A stretch of 28,448 bases of DNA, from positions 1-28,448 of IMG/VR virus record IMGVR_UViG_3300048548_000061. One strand, 5' to 3'. A program made the position numbers and the translations under genes. The stretch's first letter is position 1. Every line of letters begins with the position of its first letter. This document shows positions 1 through 7,335 of the stretch, piece after piece. The notes below the pieces were generated by a model, which saw nothing but the letters and a program-made list of their open reading frames with translations, did not search any database and was not told the DNA's origin. The DNA comes from a virus.

Positions 1-1
1 A

Positions 2-590
2 AGGTATACAGGAAACTATTTAAGAGATTTTGGCACAGCATATCAAAGTAACTATACTAGAAATTATACTGAACCTTATACTCCAAACTATATAAGTCAG
101 TATGTTACGCAATATACAAGAAATTTTGTGGGAAATTTTGAATCTCAGTTCACTGGAGTTTATCAAAGAAACTTCGTAAGAAATAATGATGTAGGTTATC
201 AAAAAGAGTTTGCAGGAACTTATGATCGTAATTTTGCAATAAATTATGTTAGCACTACTGATGTTAATTATGGCAAAGATTATCAAAGAAGATATACAGG
301 AAACTATGATAAGAATTTCGAATCTGTTCCTTATGATATAAATTATATTAGGCAGTTCAATGTTGCATATATACCTAACTATATCAGACAGTTTCAGGCA
401 TCCTATGATGGAACAGAATTTGTAGCACAATATCTGCAGACGTATACTGGCGCATATAATAAGGTTTATGAAGCTAATTATGAAGGTAATTATGAAAACA
501 ACTATGAAGGTAATTATGAAAACAACTATACTAGAGTATATGAAAATATCTATATAAAGGATTACCTTGGAAATTTTATTGGTAACTTTG
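2..590 (+). repeat. Coding 12-bp-period repeat (aromatic residue every 4 codons)
   Basis: A TAT/TAC or TTT/TTC codon recurs every 12 bases over nearly 600 bases, giving about 45 tetrapeptide units. The middle positions vary (TGN, TRN, IRQ, EGN, KDF and others) while the aromatic position is kept, so selection acts on the protein pattern. Phase slips by one residue occur around the ESVPY and DGTEF units. Confidence 0.85.
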
Positions 591-658
591 AGGGTGAAAC
601 TATTGATGCAACACATGAAACAAACGAGACATACACATTATATGTAAGAATCGCATAG
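2..658 (+). CDS. Tyr/Asn-rich tetrapeptide-repeat protein, probable virion/fibre protein (5' partial)
   Basis: The reading frame is open from base 2, so the start lies upstream of the window; the first internal ATG at 128 is not a credible start because the same repeat runs through it. The visible 218 residues are built almost entirely of four-residue units ending in Tyr or Phe (for example TGNY, TRNY, VGNF, EGNY, ENNY), about 45 units with only a few one-residue slips. The repeat stops near base 590 and a short non-repetitive tail follows (ending TLYVRIA). Composition is rich in Tyr, Asn, Phe, Gly and Arg and very poor in Cys, Trp and Met. I recall similar Y-T-G-N/D-Y repeat proteins next to structural genes in marine T4-like phages, but no function is established. 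Position beside fibre genes suggests a virion or adhesion role; that is inference. Confidence 0.7.
   Translation, partial: RYTGNYLRDFGTAYQSNYTRNYTEPYTPNYISQYVTQYTRNFVGNFESQFTGVYQRNFVRNNDVGYQKEFAGTYDRNFAINYVSTTDVNYGKDYQRRYTGNYDKNFESVPYDINYIRQFNVAYIPNYIRQFQASYDGTEFVAQYLQTYTGAYNKVYEANYEGNYENNYEGNYENNYTRVYENIYIKDYLGNFIGNFEGETIDATHETNETYTLYVRIA
479..526 (+). repeat. Exact 24-bp tandem duplication
   Basis: Two perfect adjacent copies of a 24-base unit (479-502 and 503-526) encode YEGNYENN twice. Each unit is itself two diverged 12-base sub-units. Perfect identity, against the divergence of the other repeats, suggests recent slippage or unequal recombination. Confidence 0.9.
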
Positions 659-667
659 GAGATTGAA

Positions 668-1117
668 ATGAAAAAAGAATGGAAACATCCATTTTGGGAA
701 AATGCAGCAAAGGATAGGATGACGGTTCGTTTGAATATTACTCATGATGATGGAACTTTTTCCACCACTGTTGCAAAAGTATCTAAATATGATGGAGAGG
801 GTAATATATCATCCGATTATGAAGAAGTGTTAGAACAAAACAGTATGGAAGAGGTTGATAGATTTACTGAAGAAAGACTTGAAAGACACCGCCAAGAACG
901 TGAGGCTAATATAAAAAAGCAGCAAGAAAAAAATGAATCTAAACGACTTGAAGATTTGTTTAATGCAAAACTGCAAACATTTGAAATACCTCAAATAAAA
1001 GAATCTACTAATCGCTCTTTAAAGTCAAAAATTAGGAAAGCAAAAAACACTATTGAAATGCAAGCATATGCTACTATACTATTGATGGAGATCATGAATG
1101 AAGGAAAATCCGACTAA
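668..1117 (+). CDS. Hypothetical coiled-coil protein, 149 aa
   Basis: The start ATG is preceded by an AGGAGA ribosome site in the 9-nt gap after the repeat gene. Residues about 1-55 look globular (EWKHPFW near the start, then a beta-rich stretch). Residues about 56-100 are strongly charged, Glu/Arg/Lys-rich and heptad-like (MEEVDRFTEERLERHRQERE), a likely coiled coil. The C-terminal 45 residues hold a basic segment (SLKSKIRKAKNTIEM) and a hydrophobic helix (YATILLMEIMN). I believe similar small proteins sit beside fibre genes in marine T4-like phages, but I know no function. The 3' end overlaps the next gene by 20 nt, implying coupled translation. No signal peptide or membrane segment is seen. 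Confidence 0.7.
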   Translation: MKKEWKHPFWENAAKDRMTVRLNITHDDGTFSTTVAKVSKYDGEGNISSDYEEVLEQNSMEEVDRFTEERLERHRQEREANIKKQQEKNESKRLEDLFNAKLQTFEIPQIKESTNRSLKSKIRKAKNTIEMQAYATILLMEIMNEGKSD

Positions 1118-1934
1118 AGGATTTGTGACTGTTGCGACTAAACGTAAACAGTTTTTAATGGGTGCTGATAATCTAAAAGAATCTTTACTTGATCACTGTC
1201 CTGATGCAAAGATAACTTTGTTTACTGAACAGCGTTTTATAGACGATCCTTCATGTCAAGTATATTTCAGAGACTTTGATAAAGTTCTTCCAACTCCTAG
1301 CAACACGAATAGAGAAAAGATGTGGGGAATGGCAAACTCCCCATACGATCTTACGTTCTATATGGACGCTGATATTGAAGTAGCTCATGATGATATAGCA
1401 AACATCTTCGATCATTTGGAAGATGGTGAATATGATATGGCATATGTTAATCTAACTAAAGAAGGTGCAAAGTATTTTGCTGAATGGGAATGGGGTCCAA
1501 ATCTATACGATGATGGATGGGAAGGAGTACCAGATCATTTAGCGCATTGTGGTGGTGTAGCTCTTTACGATATGCGTAATCCTCTTATAAAAGAGTTTAT
1601 GATGGATTGGTACGACTTGTTTTTAAAGCAAAGAGATGGTCGATGGAATCCAGAAGCTTTTGATTATATTAAGACAGGAAACTTTAGACAGTGGGATCAA
1701 CTAACTCTTTGGTGGTTGATATATCACTCACCTAAATATGAGTCGTTGAAGTGGAAGTTTTTTAAAGATAACTATAGGTGGAACTACTTTACAAGTTTTG
1801 GGTTTAATAAGGATGGAACACACAACTGTCACGAAGTTGATCCTACTAGAGATTATTGGAAAACTGATCCAGAACCTGTAATAATACATTATTCAAGTTG
1901 GATGGATAAGTTCGGAGATAAGGGAATTTTGTGA
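1098..1934 (+). CDS. Glycosyltransferase, GT-A fold (nucleotide-diphospho-sugar transferase type), 278 aa
   Basis: The N-terminus (FVTVATKRKQFLMGADNLKESL) fits the first beta-alpha unit of a GT-A Rossmann-like fold. A DxD motif (YMDADIEV, D90-A91-D92) is the expected Mn2+/sugar-nucleotide site. Downstream are a CGGVALYDMRN segment (151-161), resembling the acceptor-side loop of GT8-like enzymes, a conserved-looking RQWDQLTLWW (197-206), and a late HYSSW (264-268) that could hold a metal/phosphate ligand. The predicted role is sugar transfer from a nucleotide sugar to an acceptor that cannot be read from sequence: phage DNA, a virion protein or host surface glycan are all possible. The start overlaps the upstream gene by 20 nt with GGAG 8-10 nt ahead. 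It forms a cassette with the oxygenase-like gene and a second glycosyltransferase just before the fibre genes. Confidence 0.75.
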   Translation: MKENPTKGFVTVATKRKQFLMGADNLKESLLDHCPDAKITLFTEQRFIDDPSCQVYFRDFDKVLPTPSNTNREKMWGMANSPYDLTFYMDADIEVAHDDIANIFDHLEDGEYDMAYVNLTKEGAKYFAEWEWGPNLYDDGWEGVPDHLAHCGGVALYDMRNPLIKEFMMDWYDLFLKQRDGRWNPEAFDYIKTGNFRQWDQLTLWWLIYHSPKYESLKWKFFKDNYRWNYFTSFGFNKDGTHNCHEVDPTRDYWKTDPEPVIIHYSSWMDKFGDKGIL

Positions 1935-2617
1935 TGAATAAAAAAGTAAACTATATGAGAGACATTGATTTAAAAAACCAAGAGTTTTTAGATATCTTAA
2001 ATGAATATAAAGATGTGCTTCTTAAGAGAGATACTCCTGATGACGTTCCACTTATTGAAAAAGAAATACCTATAAATCATAAAGATGATAAAGCAGAAGA
2101 TTGGGTATCTGATCAATATCTAAAAGAGATCATATCTCAAGGAGAGGGTCATGATGGGTTTCCTAGAGTTCTAAAAGGATTTTCTGGTTTAAAACATGAG
2201 AATGAAAAAGATATTAGAGGAAGGGTTATTAAAGACGCTTCCAGAGTTCTGAACACTAAGCTTATTGAGTTTCTCTCTTGTCGCAATAATGCTCTTAATG
2301 CTTGTTATCCCCCCGGTGGTTTTATTTCTTGGCATAATAATGCGAATGCTTCGGGTTATAATATCATTATCACATATTCAGAGACAGGTGAAGGGTGGTT
2401 TGATTATTGGGATGTTGAAAAACAAGAGAGAGTTCGTATTCAAGATAAACAAGGTTGGCAAGCAAAGATGACATACTTTGGCCCTTATAGTGAGCCTGAT
2501 CAGGTGTGCTATCATGCTGCATATACTGACTGTTACCGTATTACTGTTGCATTTGTTTTTGCAGAAGCTGATACATTTTGGGAAGAGGTAATTGAGGATC
2601 TTGAAACAGAGTGTTAA
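1934..2617 (+). CDS. 2OG-Fe(II) oxygenase-like protein with HxN motif, 227 aa
   Basis: I prefer ATG at 1934, overlapping the previous stop by one base (TGATG), with GGAGATAAGGG about 10 nt upstream; a GTG at 1931 is also in frame and residue numbers here count it as 1. The double-stranded beta-helix core of the 2-oxoglutarate/Fe(II) dioxygenases is recognisable: YPPGGFISWHNNANASGYN (126-144), then VCYHAAYTDCYRITVAFVF (192-210). His135 and His195 match the two iron-binding histidines and Arg203, eight residues later, the 2OG-carboxylate arginine. The usual HxD acid is replaced by Asn137. Family members hydroxylate protein side chains, nucleobases or small molecules; the substrate here is unknown. 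It lies between two glycosyltransferases, suggesting hydroxylation followed by glycosylation of one target (inference). Confidence 0.72.
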   Translation: MNKKVNYMRDIDLKNQEFLDILNEYKDVLLKRDTPDDVPLIEKEIPINHKDDKAEDWVSDQYLKEIISQGEGHDGFPRVLKGFSGLKHENEKDIRGRVIKDASRVLNTKLIEFLSCRNNALNACYPPGGFISWHNNANASGYNIIITYSETGEGWFDYWDVEKQERVRIQDKQGWQAKMTYFGPYSEPDQVCYHAAYTDCYRITVAFVFAEADTFWEEVIEDLETEC

Positions 2618-3287
2618 TATTGTATGTGTCTGCGTAGGAACAAAATATACAAAAGAACATGTGAATAGACTGTATAGAATGGTAGAGCGTAACTGTACTC
2701 TACCATTTTCTTTTTATTGTATATCAGATGTTCAACAAGATGTCAATACTATTTTTATAAACGAAGATTTAGACTTAGAAACTTATTGGTGGAAAATAGA
2801 ACTTTTCAATCTTGACTTTGAAGACCCCACCCTGTATCTTGACTTAGATGTTGTGGTACAAAATAACCTAGACTATCTCTTCGACAAAATAGATGAGACG
2901 ATAAAAACGATTGCCTTTGAGGATATTGGTGCGTATTATCCATACGATGGAACTAAGGATAATATTTTGACTATTCCCTTAGGTAAAATAAATAGTTCTA
3001 TAATGCTACTATATCCATATCTTCACAAGGAACTATATAAAAAGTTTATTGAGAATATAGATTATAATATAGTACACTACTATGGATTGGATAGGTTTGT
3101 TAGCAATGAATATGATAGTTTGTCTTTTTTAGATTTTGGTAAAGATTATTATCACAGATCAAAGGGTTGTCTGCCTGATAATAAAATAGATAAATATAAT
3201 CTGAACTATGATCCTGAGATAACTATATGCATTTTATCTCAGTGTGAAGATGAACATTATAAAGGTTTAGAGAAATATTTCTTATAA
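2592..3287 (+). CDS. Second GT-A glycosyltransferase-like protein, 231 aa, TTG start
   Basis: The N-terminus (VNIVCVCVGTKYTKEHVNRL) is a typical first strand and helix of a nucleotide-sugar transferase. A DxD motif (TLYLDLDVVV, D84-L85-D86) follows a YWWKIELF segment. INSSIMLL (133-140) resembles the loop after the DxD in GT8-like enzymes, and DRFVSNEYD (about 166-174) fits the usual conserved Asp region. There is no in-frame ATG near the start: translation probably begins at TTG 2592 (GAAGAGG just upstream) or TTG 2601, overlapping the oxygenase gene by 26 or 17 nt. Weak starts inside the preceding gene suggest translational coupling. The stop codon lies inside the late promoter for the next unit. 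Acceptor unknown. Confidence 0.68.
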   Translation: MRILKQSVNIVCVCVGTKYTKEHVNRLYRMVERNCTLPFSFYCISDVQQDVNTIFINEDLDLETYWWKIELFNLDFEDPTLYLDLDVVVQNNLDYLFDKIDETIKTIAFEDIGAYYPYDGTKDNILTIPLGKINSSIMLLYPYLHKELYKKFIENIDYNIVHYYGLDRFVSNEYDSLSFLDFGKDYYHRSKGCLPDNKIDKYNLNYDPEITICILSQCEDEHYKGLEKYFL

Positions 3288-3290
3288 ATA
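3283..3290 (+). promoter_or_regulatory. T4-type late promoter TATAAATA (BppU-like/fibre unit)
   Basis: Exact match to the T4 late-promoter octamer, overlapping the stop of the glycosyltransferase gene and 34 nt before the next ATG. By T4 geometry transcription would start near 3296. It would drive the small structural protein and the fibre genes. Confidence 0.75.
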
Positions 3291-3324
3291 AAGGTAAAGT
3301 TAAAAATAACTAAGAGATTTACCT

Positions 3325-3681
3325 ATGTCGCAGTATGAAGATTTTACCATCGATCAAGGAACGGACTTCAATATTCAGTTGGAATTGGTCGATAAGAACA
3401 ATGCAAAGAAAAACTTAGCTGGTTATTCTTGTGCTGCACAAATTCGCAAAACATACTCTTCAAGTGATTCTGATGCAGTTACGTTTTCTACTCAAGTACA
3501 AGCACCTGCAGCAGATGGTGTATTGAACTTAACGTTAACTAACACTCAGACCAGTGCAATGAAGTCTGGTCGTTATGTCTATGATGTGGAGATTTCTTCT
3601 ACCGATAGTGCTGCGAACACTCTCGTTGAAAGAATACTAGAAGGACAGATCACAGTATCGCCTTCGGTTACTAGAACCTAA
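3325..3681 (+). CDS. Small Ig-like / BppU-N-like structural protein, 118 aa
   Basis: The protein is all-beta in pattern. It starts YEDFTIDQGTDFNIQLELVD, has a central AGYSCAAQIRKTY segment, continues DGVLNLTLTNTQTSAMKSGRYVYDVEI and ends EGQITVSPSVTR. This layout (Gln-Gly-Thr-Asp near the N-terminus, bipartite strands around a 'SGRYVYDVEI' motif, final 'EGQITVSPSVT') resembles the N-terminal Ig-like domain of baseplate upper protein BppU and small structural proteins next to fibre genes in marine T4-like phages. It is probably a virion component linking fibres to the baseplate, but that is inference. It is the first gene after the late promoter at 3283. Its stop overlaps the TAAGGAGA ribosome site of the next gene, so the two are likely co-translated. 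It carries one DSD tripeptide (SSDSDA). Confidence 0.6.
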   Translation: MSQYEDFTIDQGTDFNIQLELVDKNNAKKNLAGYSCAAQIRKTYSSSDSDAVTFSTQVQAPAADGVLNLTLTNTQTSAMKSGRYVYDVEISSTDSAANTLVERILEGQITVSPSVTRT

Positions 3682-3690
3682 GGAGACATA

Positions 3691-6600
3691 ATGGCTATTC
3701 GTATTGTATCGGCCGGGACAACGATTGTTAAAAGAGTAACCGTAGGAACGCCAACTAGAATCGGTGATCCTTCGGTTGGATCTATTATAACACTTGATGA
3801 TGTAAATGGTTCAACAAATCTTGCACATGGAACTTACATAAGATACGACTCAGATCTTAATAAGTTTATTCATACAGGTTTTGATAGTGATGCCAGAAAT
3901 CTTATCAGTGCTGATATTGCCTTATCATACGATCCTTCAACAGGACAAGTAATACACACTAACTCAGGTGTGGTTTCAGGCGCTTATGGAACTGCATCAC
4001 TCATCCCAACTATATCTGTAAATGATCTTGGTCATATTGATAGTATAGGAACAGTAAGTGTTGCAGGTGTATCTACCTTTACATTCGACTCTGATGAGGC
4101 AACTCTCAACATAGGAACTGCTGATGGCGGTTCATTTAATGCACGTATAGGCTTAAAACATTTTAGTACTAATGATCTAGTAGAGAGTGATAATCTATAC
4201 TTTACAGAAGCTAGAGTAGACACTGCTATTTTAGATGTTGTTAGAACGCAAGACGTTGCACTTATTGATAGTGCTAACGGTAATAGAATAACTAATATTA
4301 GTCAGACAGTTTTACCAAGCGGTAGACCAACCACATTAATCACATCAGCAGATTCTGCAAACAGTTTATTAATTTTAAGTAATCAGTTCGGTATAGCAAA
4401 TCCTGCAGGTGTGAAGTTACTTGAAACCTTTGGTGATAGTGGGCATATTGAACTTTACTTCAATGGGCAACATGCTATAGACACAACATCTTATGGTGTT
4501 AGAGTTTTTGGTCAAATGAGATCAGACTCTGCACAAGTCATAGGAAATCTGAATGTTGATGGTATTACTAGCCTAGACAGCACTAATGTTGTTGGAGATC
4601 TAAACGTCACAGGAGATCTAGGGTTTACGGGGGATCTAGCTGTAACTGGAAATGCAACAGTCACAGGAAGCATTTTATATCAAAACGTATTTGCTACTGA
4701 AGGTGATTTACCCAATGCCTCTACATACCATGGCATGTTCGCCCATGTTCATGCAACTGGCAAAGGATATTTCTCACACGCAGGTTCGTGGCATAAACTT
4801 TTAGATGAAAGTACTAGCACTACAACAGATCTTACGGAAGGAACAAACTTATATTATACGAGAGCACGTAGAGATTCTGATTTAGGTAATGTTGGTGTTG
4901 ATCTTTTACCGCTTTCTGACAGCGACTATGACTTAGGTTCCCCAACAAAGAAATGGAAAGATTTATATCTTTCAGGATCGTCAGTACACCTTGGTAGTAT
5001 AATATTAAAAGATGCTGATGGTCAACTTTCTGTGACCGACAACAGCGGAAATCCTGCAGCAGTAGATCTGTCATCTAACTCGACTTCAGACCTATCTGAA
5101 GGCACTAACTTATACTACACTACTGCACGTAATGACTCAGACACTAATGCATACATTGCAGGTAATAGAACGTATGGTAACATCACAACAACTGGTTACA
5201 TTGCTGGACCTGCTAACCTAACCATTGATCCTGCAGGTGTTGGAGACAACACAGGTAAAGTTATCATTGCAGGTGACCTTCAAGTTGATGGCGTACAAAC
5301 AATAGTAAACTCTACCACAGTTTCTATAAACGATAAAAATATTATTTTGGCAGACAGTGCTGCTGATAGTGCTGCTGCAAATGGTGCAGGTATTACTGTA
5401 GAAGGTGCAAACGCACTCATACAATATAATGCTACGACTGACACATGGGATCTGAACAAACCATTAGGCTCCACTAGAAATCATTTAGTTAACTTCAGTA
5501 CAACTAACTTATCAGAAGGCTCTAATCTATATTACACTAAAGTTAGAGTCGATAGTGATGTAAATCAAGGATTTGCAGATAGAACCACTGCAAATCTAGC
5601 TGAAGGTAGTAATCTATATTATACTACAGCAAGAGCGGATTCTGATGCTAAGAACTCTGTGTCTGTAACAGATAACGGTGGTGATGGATCTCTCACATAC
5701 ACACCTGCAACTGGTGTCATATCCTATACTGGTCCTAGTGCTGCAGAGACACGTGCTCATTTCTCAGGTGGCACAGGTATCACATATACAAGTGGTACAG
5801 GCGAGATTAAGATTACTGATACTACTGTTGTTGCAGGAACCTATGGTTCAGCGTCATTAGTTCCTGTATTTACGGTTAATGCCCAAGGTCAAGTAGACTC
5901 TATAGGCACTGTATCAGTAGCAGGAGTTTCAAGCACATCATTCGATAGTGCTTCAGGAATATTTACAATCAATACAGCAGATGGCGGGGTGTTCCCAACA
6001 ACCATTCTTGATAGCGATCTTACTAAGTCTAGAACTAGAGATGTTCTTGGCGCAGAGGATGCAGGTGGTGATGGTAGCTTTGCATACGACTCATCAAGAG
6101 GTGTCTTCACATATACTGGCCCTAGTGCTGCAGAAGTCAGAGCACACTTTAGTGCAGGTGGAGATCTAACATACAATAGCGGAACTGGCGAGTTTAGTTT
6201 TAATGTTGAAGATGTGTATACAAAAGCAAACTTTGACAGTGACTTTAATACTTCTATAGATGAAGCTGCTTTAGGTGGGGTGGGTCTTGATTACAACTCT
6301 ACAACAAATACTTTACGAATTGACTCAGCAGAATTATCGGCATACGCATTACCTATAAGAAGTTACTTTTCAGCAGCAGGGGATTTATCATATAATAATA
6401 CTACAGGTGAATTTAGTTTTGATGTTGAAAGTGTGTATACACAAGCTAACTTTGATAGTGATTTCAACACGTCATTGGATAATGCGGCTTTAGGTGGAAC
6501 TGGACTTTCATATGCTGCAGATAGTAATACTCTTAGTATCACTAATACAGGTGTAACTTCAGGATCATATGGTTCAGCTTCATTAGTTCCTGTACTAGCA

Positions 6601-7305
6601 ATCAATGGTCAAGGTCAAATTACATCAGCGTCCACAGTTTCTGTTGCGGGTGTATCCTCAACAAGCTTTGATAGTGCTTCAGGAATATTCACAATCAGTA
6701 CTGCAGATGGTGGAACCTTCAATACAACAATCCTAGACTCTGACTTATCAGCTTCTAGAGCAAGAGATGTTGTGAGAGCGGTTGACGCAGGTGGGGATGG
6801 TAGCTTTGTATACGACTCAGCTTCAGGCACATTCACATACACTGGTCCATCAGCATCTGAAACAAGAGCACACTTCTCAGGTGGAAACGGTATTGAGATT
6901 ACTAATGGTAAAGTTGATATGGACTCTGCATATGATGCGGTGTTTAATACAGCAACCATAACCACAGGTGAAATATACACAACACCTACTGAGACTTCTG
7001 TGAATGATAATAGTGCAACTGTTGTTGACACTGAGGCTCATGGAAGCGACTTTAAATCTATAGAGTATGTTGTGCATATGGATGATGATGCAGCAGGACA
7101 TTCTCAGATTTCTAAACTACTATTAACATATAATAAAACAAGCGTGTTCTATTCAGAGTATGGTATGGTAAGTTCTTTCACAGGAGACAGTGATATCGGA
7201 GCTTTGACTGCAGATGTTAGTGGTTCGGATATTAGATTACTATTTACTAGAGCAAGTGGCATGGGAACAATAAGTGTGAAACCAGTGAAAACTGTAATAT
7301 CATAA
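3691..7305 (+). CDS. Large modular tail fibre-like protein, 1204 aa
   Basis: A long, Ser/Thr/Asp/Gly-rich, Cys-free, beta-rich protein typical of phage fibre shafts. The start has a strong TAAGGAGA site 4 nt before ATG. Three module types recur. Module A (LSEGTNLYYTTARxDSD-like) is at residues 379-397, 466-484, 604-623 and 635-652, with a degenerate copy near 160-178. Module B (YGSASLVPVFTVNAQGQ... VAGVSSTSFDSASG... TADGG) is at 96-149, 717-769 and 957-1010. Module C (GGDGS... YTGPSAAETRAHFSGG) is at 663-708, 792-838 and 1033-1070. A VIGNLNVDG/VTGDLGFTG tract (283-327) resembles the short repeats of many fibres. Residues from about 1085 to the end are non-repetitive and may be the tip or a trimerisation domain. 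At least 13 DSD tripeptides occur. The role in host adsorption is inferred from composition, repeats and position. Confidence 0.75.
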   Translation: MAIRIVSAGTTIVKRVTVGTPTRIGDPSVGSIITLDDVNGSTNLAHGTYIRYDSDLNKFIHTGFDSDARNLISADIALSYDPSTGQVIHTNSGVVSGAYGTASLIPTISVNDLGHIDSIGTVSVAGVSTFTFDSDEATLNIGTADGGSFNARIGLKHFSTNDLVESDNLYFTEARVDTAILDVVRTQDVALIDSANGNRITNISQTVLPSGRPTTLITSADSANSLLILSNQFGIANPAGVKLLETFGDSGHIELYFNGQHAIDTTSYGVRVFGQMRSDSAQVIGNLNVDGITSLDSTNVVGDLNVTGDLGFTGDLAVTGNATVTGSILYQNVFATEGDLPNASTYHGMFAHVHATGKGYFSHAGSWHKLLDESTSTTTDLTEGTNLYYTRARRDSDLGNVGVDLLPLSDSDYDLGSPTKKWKDLYLSGSSVHLGSIILKDADGQLSVTDNSGNPAAVDLSSNSTSDLSEGTNLYYTTARNDSDTNAYIAGNRTYGNITTTGYIAGPANLTIDPAGVGDNTGKVIIAGDLQVDGVQTIVNSTTVSINDKNIILADSAADSAAANGAGITVEGANALIQYNATTDTWDLNKPLGSTRNHLVNFSTTNLSEGSNLYYTKVRVDSDVNQGFADRTTANLAEGSNLYYTTARADSDAKNSVSVTDNGGDGSLTYTPATGVISYTGPSAAETRAHFSGGTGITYTSGTGEIKITDTTVVAGTYGSASLVPVFTVNAQGQVDSIGTVSVAGVSSTSFDSASGIFTINTADGGVFPTTILDSDLTKSRTRDVLGAEDAGGDGSFAYDSSRGVFTYTGPSAAEVRAHFSAGGDLTYNSGTGEFSFNVEDVYTKANFDSDFNTSIDEAALGGVGLDYNSTTNTLRIDSAELSAYALPIRSYFSAAGDLSYNNTTGEFSFDVESVYTQANFDSDFNTSLDNAALGGTGLSYAADSNTLSITNTGVTSGSYGSASLVPVLAINGQGQITSASTVSVAGVSSTSFDSASGIFTISTADGGTFNTTILDSDLSASRARDVVRAVDAGGDGSFVYDSASGTFTYTGPSASETRAHFSGGNGIEITNGKVDMDSAYDAVFNTATITTGEIYTTPTETSVNDNSATVVDTEAHGSDFKSIEYVVHMDDDAAGHSQISKLLLTYNKTSVFYSEYGMVSSFTGDSDIGALTADVSGSDIRLLFTRASGMGTISVKPVKTVIS
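3976..6720 (+). repeat. Module B copies inside the 1204-aa fibre gene
   Basis: Three copies of a roughly 53-residue module lie at 3976-4137, 5839-5997 and 6559-6720. The later two are much closer to each other at the protein level than either is to the first. A fourth copy is in the 405-aa fibre gene at 12928-13083. Confidence 0.8.
4825..5646 (+). repeat. Module A copies (SEGTNLYYT motif) in the 1204-aa fibre gene
   Basis: Copies at 4825-4881, 5086-5142, 5500-5559 and 5593-5646 encode L-(S/T/A)-E-G-(T/S)-N-L-Y-Y-T followed by an Arg and D-S-D. Three more copies are in the next gene at 7510-7563, 8164-8211 and 8239-8292. Confidence 0.85.
5677..6900 (+). repeat. Module C copies (GPSAAETRAHF motif) in the 1204-aa fibre gene
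   Basis: Copies at 5677-5814, 6064-6204 and 6787-6900, with a related degenerate copy (RSYFSAAGDLSYNN) near 6358-6441. A further copy lies in the 641-aa fibre gene at 8326-8445. Each places GGDGS and GPSA ahead of an R-A-H-F turn. Confidence 0.82.
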
Positions 7306-7308
7306 ATA
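7301..7308 (+). promoter_or_regulatory. Possible variant late promoter CATAAATA
   Basis: Seven of eight bases match TATAAATA. It overlaps the stop codon of the 1204-aa gene, 28 nt before the next ATG, the same arrangement as the site at 3283. The first-base mismatch makes it weaker evidence. Confidence 0.4.
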
Positions 7309-7335
7309 CAGATAACGCCTTGGGGAAAGTGAACT

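Noticed and set aside
20-616. Long minus-strand open frame with very hydrophobic, Ile-rich translation opposite the repeat gene
   Set aside because: The 12-bp periodic, AT-rich repeat keeps several frames open by chance; the plus-strand frame has the clear tetrapeptide pattern, and no ribosome site or promoter serves the minus frame.
3292-3324. Inverted repeat AGGTAAA / TTTACCT flanking the leader of the BppU-like gene
   Set aside because: Only a 7-bp, AU-rich stem with a 19-nt loop, and the predicted RNA start (3296) falls inside the left arm, so a stable leader hairpin is doubtful.
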